A program made the translations under genes and the position numbers. A DNA stretch of 45,425 nt, taken from an uncultured Clostridia bacterium (lineage in GTDB: Bacteria; Bacillota_I; Bacilli_A; RF39; UBA660). A model generated the notes under the pieces. The model ran no database searches and was not told the origin of the DNA. It was given only the letters and a program-made list of their open reading frames with translations. The stretch lies in the NCBI GenBank assembly GCA_947643225.1, contig CANRVH010000007.1, positions 1 through 45,425 of the forward strand. Reading direction: 5' to 3'. Below are positions 8,115 to 16,921 of the stretch, one piece after another; within the stretch, counting starts at the first letter, position 1; each line of letters starts with the position of its first letter.

Positions 8115-8292
8115 AATTTTAGAACACTATAAAGCCTATGTACAAAAAGATGAAAGATTAAAAGAAGATTATAAAAGAATGGAACTAAAAGATATAACTT
8201 TGATTCATAACAGATTAATGGGACAAGTTCCTGTCGAAAATTATAGAGTTGTAAAAAGTGATGATCCGTCTGTATTTGGATTTAAGGAGTAA
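8071..8292 (+). CDS. Small early phage protein
   Basis: A 73-residue charged helical protein. Start 8071 is chosen because AGAGGAG lies just upstream, whereas the in-frame ATG at 8038 has no SD. It overlaps the preceding gene by 44 nt. Function unknown. Confidence 0.6.
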   Translation: MEIKMFSGERNKLIRILEHYKAYVQKDERLKEDYKRMELKDITLIHNRLMGQVPVENYRVVKSDDPSVFGFKE

Positions 8293-8294
8293 TC

Positions 8295-8519
8295 ATGTTA
8301 AATCCTAGAACAAAAGCTGATAAAGAATATCAAAGGGTATCAGATGAATATGACAAGATAAAGTATAAATGCAGTTGTGGTCATAAAACAATGATTCCAA
8401 AATGGGTTGATAAACAAGTTTGTGATTGGTGTGGAAGATATGTTTTTAAGACAAAACAAGATGAATTTAAATTTAGATTACAAGAAAAAATGAGGAGGGT
8501 AAATAATGGCATGTATTGA
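8295..8519 (+). CDS. Zinc-ribbon protein
   Basis: A 74-residue protein with a CxCG...CxxCG zinc ribbon (about 26-48: KCSCGHK, then VCDWCGR). This suggests a nucleic-acid or protein-binding role in early metabolism. It overlaps the next gene by 14 nt. Confidence 0.6.
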   Translation: MLNPRTKADKEYQRVSDEYDKIKYKCSCGHKTMIPKWVDKQVCDWCGRYVFKTKQDEFKFRLQEKMRRVNNGMY

Positions 8520-8718
8520 TGATGAAAACGGCGAGATTTATTTAACACCAGAAGAAGAAAGAAGTGAAAAACTAGAAGGCGAATTACTTCTTTATGAAAA
8601 TACAGTGAAATTTATTGAAGAAATGGTTTTAGATGCAGAAGAAGAAAAACGTGATGTAAAAGTAGAGGATATAAAACTATTATTAAACGACTTAAAAGGA
8701 GAGTTAGCTAGTGTTTAA
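8506..8718 (+). CDS. Small acidic early protein
   Basis: A 70-residue, strongly acidic, helical protein with SD GAGGAGG. Acidic proteins of this size in phages are sometimes DNA mimics, but nothing specific supports that here. Unknown function. Confidence 0.55.
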   Translation: MACIDDENGEIYLTPEEERSEKLEGELLLYENTVKFIEEMVLDAEEEKRDVKVEDIKLLLNDLKGELASV

Positions 8719-8968
8719 AATGTATGAAAAATATAGACAAAAAAAGAATACAGAACAGCTTGAATATATTTCAACTTTAGAAGAAATAGTTAGAGCAAAA
8801 GAAATAATAGAGAAACAAAATAATGAAATTATTTCATTGCAAAAAGAAAATATAAAACAAAAAGCAGAGATAATTAGATGTCATGAGATAGAAATAGCAA
8901 AGTTAAGAAAAGCGATACAGGAGTCAGAATTTAACCATAAAAAAAAGGAGAGTAAGAAAGATGAGTAA
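8711..8968 (+). CDS. Coiled-coil early protein
   Basis: An 85-residue, mostly coiled-coil Lys/Glu protein. The GTG at 8711 is well spaced from AAAGGAGAG; ATGs at 8720 and 8724 are alternatives. It is coupled to its neighbours by short overlaps. Unknown function. Confidence 0.5.
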   Translation: MFKMYEKYRQKKNTEQLEYISTLEEIVRAKEIIEKQNNEIISLQKENIKQKAEIIRCHEIEIAKLRKAIQESEFNHKKKESKKDE

Positions 8969-9770
8969 AGAAGAACTGATTGTAGTTAAACAATTACCAA
9001 TAATTGAAGAAAATTTAAAAAAGATAAGTGAGCAAATAGATAAGAAGGTTGAGTTAGCTAATAGTCTAGCTTGTACAGAAGATACAGTAAAAGATGTAAA
9101 AAATGCTCGAGCAGAGATGACTAAACAATTCAAAGAGCTAGAAAGTCAAAGAAAAGATGTAAAAGAAAAGGTTACGAAACCTTATGATGATTTTGAAGAG
9201 GTTTATAAAAAATACATATCAGACAAATTTAAAGAAGCAGACAAGGTATTAAAAGAAAAAATCGATGCAGTAGAAGACGAATTAAAAAATCAAAAGAAAG
9301 AGGAAGTAAAGAATTTCTTTAATGAATATGCAGAGAGCATGAATATTGATTTTGTTACTTATGAACAAGCAAATATAAATATTACTTTATCAGTCAGTAT
9401 GAAATCATTAAAAGAACAGGCAATATCATTTATAGACAAAGTAGTAGATGATATCAAATTAATTAACAGTCAACAATATGTAGATGAAATGATGATTGAA
9501 TACAAAAAAGATTTGAATGTATCAAAAGCGATTACAGATGTTAATAATCGTCATGTTGAACTAGAAAGAGTTAAGCAAGAAAAGGAATCAAAGAAAGAAC
9601 AAGAACTTACTGATGAAACTATGTTAAACAAAATAGATGAGTGTTTAAAAGCTCCAAAAGTTGAAAAGGTAGAAGAAATGTTAGAATTAACTTTTAAAGT
9701 TCGTGGAACAAGAGAAAAATTAAAATCACTAAAACAATTTTTAGAAAATGGGGGATATGATTATGAATAA
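8961..9770 (+). CDS. DUF1351 family protein
   Basis: A 269-residue coiled-coil protein of the DUF1351 type. The long helix with KDVKNARAEMTKQFKELESQ is characteristic, and the C-terminal part (LTFKVRGTREKLKSLKQFL) forms a small alpha/beta domain. In many Gram-positive phages this gene is next to RecT, and it overlaps recT here by 8 nt. That suggests a role in recombination/replication; the biochemical role is unknown. Confidence 0.8.
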   Translation: MSKEELIVVKQLPIIEENLKKISEQIDKKVELANSLACTEDTVKDVKNARAEMTKQFKELESQRKDVKEKVTKPYDDFEEVYKKYISDKFKEADKVLKEKIDAVEDELKNQKKEEVKNFFNEYAESMNIDFVTYEQANINITLSVSMKSLKEQAISFIDKVVDDIKLINSQQYVDEMMIEYKKDLNVSKAITDVNNRHVELERVKQEKESKKEQELTDETMLNKIDECLKAPKVEKVEEMLELTFKVRGTREKLKSLKQFLENGGYDYE

Positions 9771-10647
9771 TAAACAGGAATTAATAAAAGCACAACAACA
9801 AGCAAAAAACAAGTTAAATGCAATACCATTTGCAAGTTTTATAAATCAAGGAGCAATACAAAACAGAATAACAAAAACGATAGGAAGTGGGAGAGGACAA
9901 CGATTTATAACTGCTATTGTTTCGGCAGTAAATAATAATAGTTCATTAGCAGAATGTACAAACGATAGTATTTATTCAGGTGCATTGCTTGGTGAAAGCT
10001 TAAATCTTAGCCCAAGTCCACAATTAGGACACTACTATTTAGTTCCTTTTAAAGACAAAGAAAAAGGAAAAGTTGCACAATTCCAATTAGGATATAAAGG
10101 ATATTTACAGTTAGCAATTAGAAGTGGATATTACAAAAAAATAAATGTTTTAGACATAAAAGAAAACGAATTGATAAAATACAATCCTCTTGATGAAGAG
10201 ATAGAAGTAAATTTAATAGAAAATGGAGAAGAAAGAGAAAAAGCAAAAACAGTTGGGTATTATGCGATGTTTGAATATACAAATGGTTTTAAGAAAACAT
10301 TATATTGGTCTAAAAATAAAATGTCGGAACATGCAAAAAAATATTCTCAAGGTTACAGAAAAGATTTAAGAGAAGGTACAAGTTATACCTTTTGGTCTAA
10401 AGATTTTGACGGAATGGCATTTAAAACAATGCTAAGACAATTAATTTCAAAATGGGGAATTATGAGTATAGAAATGCAAAATGCAGTCGAAAAAGATATG
10501 GCTGTAATAAATGAAGATGGAACTCCTAATTATGTAGATAATTCATTTGATCCAACAGAAACTATAATTGACGAGCAAGAAGATATTCCAGAGGCACAGA
10601 TACAAGAAGAAAAAGAAATAAAGCAAGTGAATATAAATGACATATAA
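9763..10647 (+). CDS. recT: RecT-family single-strand annealing protein
   Basis: A 294-residue RecT annealase that pairs complementary single strands in phage recombination. Typical segments are ALLGESLNLSPSPQLGHYYL, FQLGYKGYLQLA and FKTMLRQLISKWG. The acidic C-terminal tail fits the family. I chose the ATG at 9763 (spaced from GGGGGA) over upstream in-frame ATGs at 9748 and 9757. No YqaJ/RecE exonuclease is beside it; instead a metallo-beta-lactamase fold protein follows. Confidence 0.92.
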   Translation: MNNKQELIKAQQQAKNKLNAIPFASFINQGAIQNRITKTIGSGRGQRFITAIVSAVNNNSSLAECTNDSIYSGALLGESLNLSPSPQLGHYYLVPFKDKEKGKVAQFQLGYKGYLQLAIRSGYYKKINVLDIKENELIKYNPLDEEIEVNLIENGEEREKAKTVGYYAMFEYTNGFKKTLYWSKNKMSEHAKKYSQGYRKDLREGTSYTFWSKDFDGMAFKTMLRQLISKWGIMSIEMQNAVEKDMAVINEDGTPNYVDNSFDPTETIIDEQEDIPEAQIQEEKEIKQVNINDI

Positions 10648-11278
10648 GATTATAAATACAGGTTCAGACGGAAATGCCACAGTTATAGAAAATACGATTT
10701 TAATAGATTGCGGTATTTCTTTCAAAAAAATAAAGCCATATATCAAAGATTTAAAGTTAGTGTTGTTGACACATATACATCAGGATCATTTTAATAAATC
10801 AACAATTAGAAAAATAGCACAAGAAAGACCAACTTTAAGATTTGGATGTTGTGAATGGTTAGTACAATATTTAATTGATTGTGGAGTAGGTAGAAGAAAC
10901 ATAGATGTTTATGATTTTGAAACTGGCTATAGTTATAATGAAAATTTAGCAGTTGAGGCTTTTGGATTATATCATGATGTGCCACAATGCGGTTATAGAA
11001 TATTTATTAATGATTATAAAGTTATTTATGCTACTGACACTTATACTTTAGAAGGTATTATAGCAAAAAACTACGATTACTACTTCATAGAAGGTAATTA
11101 CGAAGATGAAAACGAGCTACATAGTAGAGCTTACAACGATTACTATGAATCAAGGGTCAAAAGAACCCATTTAAGCAAAGAACAAGCTACAGAATGGTTA
11201 CTTGAAAATATGGGATTTAATTCAGTTTATGAATGGATGCACGAACACAAAAATAGAGAAAGAAAAGAGGAAAGTTAA
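10637..11278 (+). CDS. MBL-fold metallohydrolase
   Basis: A 213-residue metallo-beta-lactamase fold protein with the HxHxDH metal motif at 46-51 (THIHQDH), and further candidate ligands His in LYHDV and Asp in ATDTY. It overlaps recT by 11 nt. Phage MBL proteins in this position are thought to be nucleases that process DNA ends for RecT; that is inference from fold and context. Confidence 0.82.
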   Translation: MTYKIINTGSDGNATVIENTILIDCGISFKKIKPYIKDLKLVLLTHIHQDHFNKSTIRKIAQERPTLRFGCCEWLVQYLIDCGVGRRNIDVYDFETGYSYNENLAVEAFGLYHDVPQCGYRIFINDYKVIYATDTYTLEGIIAKNYDYYFIEGNYEDENELHSRAYNDYYESRVKRTHLSKEQATEWLLENMGFNSVYEWMHEHKNRERKEES

Positions 11279-11280
11279 TA

Positions 11281-11679
11281 ATGGATAGAAATAGTATAAT
11301 TACACAAATAAATAACTTGTTTGATGAAAATATGAATTTAAAGAATGAATTTCAAAAACAAAAACAATATTTTGAAAACATAACCAAAAAAGATGAGAAG
11401 GACGATACTATCTATATTATGAATACTATAGAACGTAAACTTTATGATATAGGTTTAAAACATTTATTTGAAGAAGGTTTTGAACCTTACCGTTCTATGC
11501 AAGACTGGGGCAGTAGTAAATATTACAATTTTGAAGAGTGGATTGATAAATCAATTAATTTAAATGGTTTTAACGATATTACGAAGAACGAATTTATAAA
11601 ATTGTTTAGTGAAAAGATGAAAGCAGAATATGAAGTAAAGTTAGCAAAAGAAAAACAAAAGGAGCAAGAGGCAGAGTAA
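11281..11679 (+). CDS. Early phage protein, unknown
   Basis: A 132-residue protein: N-terminal coiled coil (1-45), central region with aromatic residues (YRSMQDWGSSKYYNFEEWID), basic helical tail. Tightly packed after the MBL gene. Not recognised. Confidence 0.55.
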   Translation: MDRNSIITQINNLFDENMNLKNEFQKQKQYFENITKKDEKDDTIYIMNTIERKLYDIGLKHLFEEGFEPYRSMQDWGSSKYYNFEEWIDKSINLNGFNDITKNEFIKLFSEKMKAEYEVKLAKEKQKEQEAE

Positions 11680-11684
11680 GTGTA

Positions 11685-11990
11685 ATGAAAGAAGAACTAG
11701 AAAAGGACATAAAACAATTTCAAGAGGCTTTAGAAGATTATTATGATTTAACACCAGAAGATATAGATACAGCATATTCTCTATCTATGGTATTTATGCA
11801 ATTAGCTAATAGATGGTCTGAAATACAATTAAATGCAAGTAAGTATTGTGTAGGTTTAGAAGTATCTAGAACAGCATTTAGAGATTATGCTTACGAAAAG
11901 TACAGAATAGCTTCTAAAGCACATGAATTTTGTAGGGTAGTTTGGAGACAGGGCAAGGAAGAATATAAAAATAGTTTTATTAATGAATAG
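11685..11990 (+). CDS. Early phage protein, unknown
   Basis: A 101-residue, mostly helical, acidic protein. It ends 2 nt before the next frame. Not recognised. Confidence 0.55.
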   Translation: MKEELEKDIKQFQEALEDYYDLTPEDIDTAYSLSMVFMQLANRWSEIQLNASKYCVGLEVSRTAFRDYAYEKYRIASKAHEFCRVVWRQGKEEYKNSFINE

Positions 11991-11992
11991 AG

Positions 11993-12295
11993 GTGATAAA
12001 AATAAAATCAATAATACAAGAAAAAAAAGAGTGTTATTTTTGTAGTACAAAAAGTAATCTACATGAACACCATGTTTTTAACGGTAGAAATAGAAATAAT
12101 AGTGAAAAATATGGATTAAAAGTATATCTATGCACAAGACATCATAGTTTGAGCAAAGATAGTGTACACTTTAACCCTATTTATATGAAACTTTTAAAAA
12201 TAATAGGTCAATTATATTATGAAAAAATATTCGGTTTTGATGAACCGTTTACAAGTATATTTTATAGAAATTATAGGGAGGATCAAAGTGGGTAA
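11993..12295 (+). CDS. HNH-like small zinc protein
   Basis: A protein of about 100 residues with CYFC, LHEHHVF and LCTRHHSLS segments. This resembles the zinc/HNH-type small phage proteins with a HEHH core. The start is uncertain. GTG 11993 lies inside the SD-like AGGTGAT, whereas homologue-like N-termini (KSIIQEKKECYFC) suggest initiation near the ATA at 12002. Confidence 0.6.
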   Translation: MIKIKSIIQEKKECYFCSTKSNLHEHHVFNGRNRNNSEKYGLKVYLCTRHHSLSKDSVHFNPIYMKLLKIIGQLYYEKIFGFDEPFTSIFYRNYREDQSG

Positions 12296-12491
12296 AGTAT
12301 TAAAAATAGAACATATTTTATCAATAATAGGTTTAACAATGATAATAGTAGGTCTATTTATGATAATTATTGATAAATTAAACATGGTTATAGTAGATAA
12401 AATAAATCAAGAAAGATGTTACAACTTACCTTTAAAAGATTTTTATGGGGACAAGTCCTGTTTAAAGTATAAAGAGAGGTTATATAAATGA
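12288..12491 (+). CDS. Small membrane protein
   Basis: A 67-residue protein with one long hydrophobic segment (about 9-30) and a short Cys-containing tail. GTG 12288 is chosen because GGGAGG lies 9 nt upstream and it overlaps the previous gene's end. Unknown function. Confidence 0.55.
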   Translation: MGKVLKIEHILSIIGLTMIIVGLFMIIIDKLNMVIVDKINQERCYNLPLKDFYGDKSCLKYKERLYK

Positions 12492-12658
12492 ACTATGAAG
12501 TAGTGAATAAAACGATTTCAATAGATGAAAGAAGAAAAAAGAGAAACAAAGATATGGAAAGAAAAATATCAAGAAATGATATTAGAATGTCAGCAGTTAA
12601 GAGAAGGAAAAGAAAATCTAATAAAGCATTTAGAAGATATGATAATAGAAAGTGGTAA
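12488..12658 (+). CDS. Small Arg/Lys-rich protein
   Basis: A 56-residue, very basic protein (SAVKRRKRKSNKAFRR). ATG overlaps the preceding TGA (ATGA), with SD GAGAGG. Likely nucleic-acid binding by charge only. Confidence 0.5.
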   Translation: MNYEVVNKTISIDERRKKRNKDMERKISRNDIRMSAVKRRKRKSNKAFRRYDNRKW

Positions 12659-12660
12659 GC

Positions 12661-13011
12661 ATGAGTGAAGAATTAGAAGATTTAATTATTATTGGAAAAA
12701 CTAAAGATAAAATAATCTTTTCAAAGAATCAATGTAAAGAATTAGCTAACTATTTAATTGATATAGATAAAAAAAACAAACAGTTAAAAGAAGAAATTCA
12801 AGAATTGCATCGAAGAGATACATATACAAATATAGTGCATAATCAATTCCAAATCGAAAAGAAAGAAAAAAGATATTACAAGAATATACTCGATGAGTTA
12901 GAAAAGTGGTTAAAAGAAGAAAATAAAAAAACTTTTATCGATATTGTAAGTATAACTGCATACTGGAGAGTATTAAATAAAATAAAAGAACTAAAAGGAA
13001 GTGATAAGTGA
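12661..13011 (+). CDS. Coiled-coil early protein
   Basis: A 116-residue helical protein with central coiled coil (about 30-60). ATG 12661 is preferred over the upstream in-frame GTG 12652. Coupled to the next ORF by TGATG. Unknown function. Confidence 0.55.
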   Translation: MSEELEDLIIIGKTKDKIIFSKNQCKELANYLIDIDKKNKQLKEEIQELHRRDTYTNIVHNQFQIEKKEKRYYKNILDELEKWLKEENKKTFIDIVSITAYWRVLNKIKELKGSDK

Positions 13012-13109
13012 TGGAAATAAAAGAAGAGTCTTTAAAAACAATAAAAACATCAGAAGAAGCGATAGCTATATTTTTTTCATTATCTTTGTATGGATATAAG
13101 TTACTTTGA
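13011..13109 (+). CDS. Short early peptide
   Basis: A 32-residue ORF coupled to the previous stop (TGATG). Its C-terminal half is hydrophobic (AIAIFFSLSLYGYKLL). Possibly real, function unknown. Confidence 0.4.
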   Translation: MEIKEESLKTIKTSEEAIAIFFSLSLYGYKLL

Positions 13110-13137
13110 GAAGAGAAAAAGTGAGGTGAAATAGATA

Positions 13138-13341
13138 ATGACTGAACAATTAAAACATTTAAAAAAATATTATAAAGAGATAAAAAAAGAAAAAGTAATA
13201 AAATTTGAAACTGGAAGAGCATATATAGTTTATAATCCATTGACTGATAATTCAAAAGAAGAAACAGCAAGTAAAACAGATATAGTTCATAATAAACATT
13301 GTTATGATAAATTAAGATATTTCATTAAAGAGGAGAGTTAA
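13138..13341 (+). CDS. Small early protein, unknown
   Basis: A 67-residue basic protein after SD GTGAGGTGA. No recognisable domain. Confidence 0.5.
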   Translation: MTEQLKHLKKYYKEIKKEKVIKFETGRAYIVYNPLTDNSKEETASKTDIVHNKHCYDKLRYFIKEES

Positions 13342-13342
13342 T

Positions 13343-13681
13343 ATGTTAACACTACCAATTAAAAAGAAATGGTTCGATATGATCATTTCTGGAGAGAAGA
13401 AAGAAGAATATCGAGAAATAAAACCTTATTATGATAGTAGATTTGAGAAAGATAAATTAATAGGTTTTCATATGAATGGCGAACCTGTTATAGGTAAAAG
13501 TCATAATAGAGTTATAAATGTGATCTTTAGAAATGGATATTCAAAGAATAGTCAATCTATTAAATGTAAAGTAAAAATAACAAAAGGACATGGTAAACCT
13601 GAATGGGGAGCAGAACCAGGCAAATTATATTATGTACTAAAAATATTAAGTGTGGAGGAGGTAACAGATGTTAAAGATTGA
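13343..13681 (+). CDS. ASCH-like domain protein
   Basis: A 112-residue protein resembling ASCH/PUA-like domains: N-terminal LTLPIKKKWFDMIISGEKK followed by EYREIKPYY, with GKPEWGAEPG near the end. ASCH domains bind RNA or modified nucleotides. Its role in the phage is unknown. Confidence 0.7.
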   Translation: MLTLPIKKKWFDMIISGEKKEEYREIKPYYDSRFEKDKLIGFHMNGEPVIGKSHNRVINVIFRNGYSKNSQSIKCKVKITKGHGKPEWGAEPGKLYYVLKILSVEEVTDVKD

Positions 13682-13955
13682 AAATAATGTAAATTTAAAA
13701 GAATTAGAGAAGTATGGGTTTAATATTACTTATTATAGCATTTATGATGTTAATGGAAATTTTATATCAAATAAAGTTAAAGATATAACTTATATTAGTA
13801 AATATACTTCAACTACGATATACATAAGTAAAAAAAATAGAGAAATTATTATAAATGAAAGTTTTTTAGATAATATTGCTTTAGATATGTTATATGACTT
13901 AATAAAAGCTGATTTAGTAGAGAAAGTAGAGGATATTAATGATAAAAGAATGTAG
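13668..13955 (+). CDS. Small early protein, unknown
   Basis: A 95-residue protein, beta-rich by appearance, similar in tone to the protein at 16028 (both begin with a lysine-rich strand, then ELEKYGF or DLERFGY). The two may be distant paralogues. Function unknown. Confidence 0.55.
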   Translation: MLKIENNVNLKELEKYGFNITYYSIYDVNGNFISNKVKDITYISKYTSTTIYISKKNREIIINESFLDNIALDMLYDLIKADLVEKVEDINDKRM

Positions 13956-14130
13956 TTATTGTAATGCAGAAATAAATGCTGAAATAGATTCCTATTTTGT
14001 ATGTCAAGATAATTTTTTGCAAGTTAAATATTTTGATACAGAAGATGAAAATATATTTTGTAGTCAAGAATGTTTTTGTAATTATGTTCAGTTAGAACAG
14101 ATTGATCCATTAGATGAAGAAAGTGAGTGA
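13939..14130 (+). CDS. Small zinc-finger-like protein
   Basis: A 63-residue acidic protein with CSYC (5-8) and, later, CSQECFC, compatible with a four-Cys zinc site. It overlaps the previous gene by 17 nt. Confidence 0.55.
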   Translation: MIKECSYCNAEINAEIDSYFVCQDNFLQVKYFDTEDENIFCSQECFCNYVQLEQIDPLDEESE

Positions 14131-14137
14131 TTAGGAT

Positions 14138-14419
14138 ATGAAGTTAGGAAGTGTAAGTCCTTTTAGGAAAGAAGCACTAGATATAATTCTCCATAATTTA
14201 TATGAAAGATTATTAGAAGAACAAAAAATAAAAAAGGCTTTTTTGATAATAGAAGAAACTATATTTGAACAAGGAAAAGAAAAATATTATTTTAAAATGA
14301 ACGACATAGCTATACACGAAGATATTTATATTCCTCCAAAACTTGAACAAATACCATATCACAGTAACAGTTTTACATTTAAAGAAAGAATCAAGATATT
14401 ATTTAAAGGAAAAATATAA
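14138..14419 (+). CDS. Small early protein, unknown
   Basis: A 93-residue protein with a helical first half and no recognisable motif. In the run of tightly packed early genes. Confidence 0.5.
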   Translation: MKLGSVSPFRKEALDIILHNLYERLLEEQKIKKAFLIIEETIFEQGKEKYYFKMNDIAIHEDIYIPPKLEQIPYHSNSFTFKERIKILFKGKI

Positions 14420-14433
14420 GGAGTGATTGGAAT

Positions 14434-14748
14434 ATGAATTATAATTGTAAGTATTGTGATTATGTTGATAAATGTTCTAGAAAGTGCGAATATAATAGTC
14501 TTTTATGTAGAATGAATAGGTCGTTTCCAAAAGTGGTAGAAAGACCTTATAAAGAGGTTTTATACGAGAATAGTGATTTGAAATTAGAAAACAAAGAACT
14601 CAAAGAAAAGCTAGTGCAGAAAAACAAAGTAATTGAAAGAGCTAGAAAACGATTAGGAGATTTTGCTGATGAAATGACTAGCAACGGAAGTGCTTATGCA
14701 ATATGTGTAGATGTTTTAGATATTTTAAATAAAGGAGTAGATGAATAA
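14434..14748 (+). CDS. Cys-rich N-terminus plus coiled-coil protein
   Basis: A 104-residue protein. Residues 4-25 hold five cysteines (CKYC, CSRKC, LLC), suggesting a zinc site. Residues about 45-80 are coiled coil. Function unknown. Confidence 0.5.
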   Translation: MNYNCKYCDYVDKCSRKCEYNSLLCRMNRSFPKVVERPYKEVLYENSDLKLENKELKEKLVQKNKVIERARKRLGDFADEMTSNGSAYAICVDVLDILNKGVDE

Positions 14749-15021
14749 ATGGAAAATGATTTATCTTTCTCTTGTAATATATCCGAAGATTTTATGCAGA
14801 AATTAAAACAACTATCAGAAATAAAGGAAAATGATGAATATATTTTAGAGATTAGAACTAAAGATAATAATTTAGTTAAGTTTAGAGGTGATATTAAAGC
14901 AGATATTCATAGCTTATTCAAGAAAAAAAAGAAAGGAAAAAAATATAAATTTTTCAAAACAAAGTATATTAGTTTGAAAGATTTAAATTTTATTTTTAGA
15001 GGTGTAAAAAATGAAAAATAA
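14749..15021 (+). CDS. Small early protein, unknown
   Basis: A 90-residue protein with a Lys-rich centre (KKKKKGKKYKFFK). Start directly follows the previous stop. Not recognised. Confidence 0.5.
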   Translation: MENDLSFSCNISEDFMQKLKQLSEIKENDEYILEIRTKDNNLVKFRGDIKADIHSLFKKKKKGKKYKFFKTKYISLKDLNFIFRGVKNEK

Positions 15022-15355
15022 AAAAGTAACAACAATTATAACAATAATAATAGCATTAATAATTATATTATTTGGTACAACAAGGTGTATGTGCAAATAT
15101 ATGAATGAACAACAAGTAACATGTACAGTAGACGATAAATGGATTAAAAGAAGTGATGAGAAAGACATATATTTAGTAAGTTGCGATGAAAAAGTATATA
15201 AGATAACAGATTTACTTTACAAAGGTAAATTTAACAGTTCTGATATATACGCAAAACTAAAGAAGGGTAAGAAGTACAAATTAACTGTAACTGGTTATAG
15301 ATTAAGTTACTTTTCAGAGTATCAGAATATCAATGAAGTTGTGGAGGTTAAATAG
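15011..15355 (+). CDS. Membrane-anchored or exported small protein
   Basis: A 114-residue protein. A hydrophobic segment (about 5-24) follows a Lys-rich start, and the remainder looks beta-rich. The next gene encodes a lipoprotein, so the two may form an envelope pair. Confidence 0.55.
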   Translation: MKNKKVTTIITIIIALIIILFGTTRCMCKYMNEQQVTCTVDDKWIKRSDEKDIYLVSCDEKVYKITDLLYKGKFNSSDIYAKLKKGKKYKLTVTGYRLSYFSEYQNINEVVEVK

Positions 15356-15586
15356 ATGAAGAAATTATTAGTATTAATTATAGTAGCTATATTTGTAGTT
15401 ACTGGTTGTTCAAATATAGACTGTTCAAGTGGTAAAGTAACAGGAAAATATTATAGAAAAGCTTATACTAGCTATACTCATACTGGAAAAGTAATGATAC
15501 CACATCATCATTCTGAAAAATGGCAAATTGAGTTAAATCAAAGTTGTACGTTTAATGTTACAAAAGAAGAATTTAAAAAAATATGA
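15356..15586 (+). CDS. Phage lipoprotein, C-terminus frameshifted
   Basis: A 76-residue ORF with a signal peptide and lipobox VTGC (Cys18). The frame ends at TGA 15584-15586 just after an A7 run (15575-15581). Skipping one A continues the protein with KKYEIGQVIEKIYKIKGGK to a stop at 15633-15635, directly before the next ATG. The extension reads as real protein, so this is a frameshift by mutation, sequencing error or programmed slippage. Confidence 0.6.
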   Translation: MKKLLVLIIVAIFVVTGCSNIDCSSGKVTGKYYRKAYTSYTHTGKVMIPHHHSEKWQIELNQSCTFNVTKEEFKKI

Positions 15587-15635
15587 AATAGGACAAGTTA
15601 TAGAAAAGATATATAAAATTAAGGGAGGTAAGTAA

Positions 15636-15986
15636 ATGAAAATAATAGATATATTAGTAAATATAGCAAATGATAAACTTGCAGATAAAACAAGATTTAA
15701 AGTTTATAGTAGTAGTGATAAAAATCCATTTATTTGTGAATATGACAATAGTTATCCAGGAACTATTTGGTGTATAACAGACGACAGAATAAAATTTAAT
15801 TATAAAATAGATTTTATGAGAATGCTTAATTATGAAGTAGAAATAATAGAAGAAGATAAGGATATAGAGGAAGCAGAACTGTATCAATATGTAGGGAATA
15901 CATTAATTGGAAGAAATATGTGGTCGTTTTATTACAAAATTAATGAATTAGTAAGAGAAGTAAATAGGATAAAAAAAAGAAAATAA
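15636..15986 (+). CDS. Early phage protein, unknown
   Basis: A 116-residue acidic protein ending in a basic helix (EVNRIKKRK). SD AGGGAGG. Resembles unnamed phage proteins that carry a short beta domain and a C-terminal helix. Function unknown. Confidence 0.55.
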   Translation: MKIIDILVNIANDKLADKTRFKVYSSSDKNPFICEYDNSYPGTIWCITDDRIKFNYKIDFMRMLNYEVEIIEEDKDIEEAELYQYVGNTLIGRNMWSFYYKINELVREVNRIKKRK

Positions 15987-16027
15987 ATAATAAAACAAAT
16001 GGAAACACTAATATTAGAGGTGTTTCT

Positions 16028-16300
16028 ATGAAAATAAAAAAACATGTTTATTTAGGAGATTTAGAACGATTTGGTTATAAATATGAAGCAAATTTGATAT
16101 ATCCAACTTATAAAAAGACCATAAAGCAAGGTAATTCTAATATTGTGATAGAAATATTAGTATTAGATAGAACAATATTCGTTAACAAGAATAAAAAGAT
16201 AAAATCAAATCATTTAAGATATTTAGAAGATTTAAAACGACAAGATTTTATACTAATAGAAGACAGTGATAATATCAAAGATAGGTTTTGGTTGAGATAA
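16028..16300 (+). CDS. Small protein, unknown
   Basis: A 90-residue protein with an N-terminal layout like the protein at 13668. SD AGAGGTG. Function unknown. Confidence 0.5.
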   Translation: MKIKKHVYLGDLERFGYKYEANLIYPTYKKTIKQGNSNIVIEILVLDRTIFVNKNKKIKSNHLRYLEDLKRQDFILIEDSDNIKDRFWLR

Positions 16301-16338
16301 TTTTAATAAAGCAGGGGGATTCGGAGAAAGGGGAGTTA

Positions 16339-16773
16339 ATGGACTTAAAAGAATATTTATTAGATTATGTTGATATGCAAAAAGAAATAAAAGATTTGGA
16401 AGAAAAAATACAAAAATTAGAAATAAGTGTAAATAAATATAGTATAGTAGAAACTTCTTCTTTAAAATCACCTTTTCAAAAACACAACATTAAAATCGAT
16501 CATGCTGATATAAAGAAAACAAAAACATTAAACTATTATAAAGTTTTATTACAACAAAGATATGATAGGTTGTTAGAACAACAAATCAAAGTTGAGGAAT
16601 TTATTGATAGGCTACCTACAAGTAGACTAAGACAAATTTTTGAAAACAAATATATTAATGGTTATTCATATATAAGAATAGCTATAGAAATGAATAAGAA
16701 TAGAAAAAGTAACTATGTTACAGCGGAGGGTATTAGAAAAGAACATGATAGGTACTTGAATAATGTTTGTTGA
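16339..16773 (+). CDS. ArpU-like late transcription regulator
   Basis: A 144-residue protein with an N-terminal coiled coil and C-terminal sigma-70 region-4-like HTH (INGYSYIRIAIEMNKNR). Such ArpU/DUF1492-type proteins activate late phage genes. Start 16339 is chosen for the AAAGGGGAG site; the in-frame ATG at 16288 lacks one. It closes the early operon, just before the late regulatory genes. Confidence 0.7.
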   Translation: MDLKEYLLDYVDMQKEIKDLEEKIQKLEISVNKYSIVETSSLKSPFQKHNIKIDHADIKKTKTLNYYKVLLQQRYDRLLEQQIKVEEFIDRLPTSRLRQIFENKYINGYSYIRIAIEMNKNRKSNYVTAEGIRKEHDRYLNNVC

Positions 16774-16858
16774 TAGATTATTGAATAGATCTTTGAAAAT
16801 TTATAATAAAAACTTTTACGTCAAATTAAGGCGCATCTCATAAAAATAAAAAAATATA

Positions 16859-16907
16859 TTGACATATTATGTTCGTCTATATTATATTAAATACAGGCGA
16901 ACATAAT
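16859..16907 (+). promoter_or_regulatory. Autoregulated promoter of the RHH gene
   Basis: TTGACA (16859-16864) and TATATT (16883-16888), 18-nt spacer. Inverted ATTATGTTCG (16866-16875) and CGAACATAAT (16898-16907) flank the -10, so a dimeric repressor would occlude it. Confidence 0.65.
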
Positions 16908-16921
16908 AGAGAGGAGATGTG

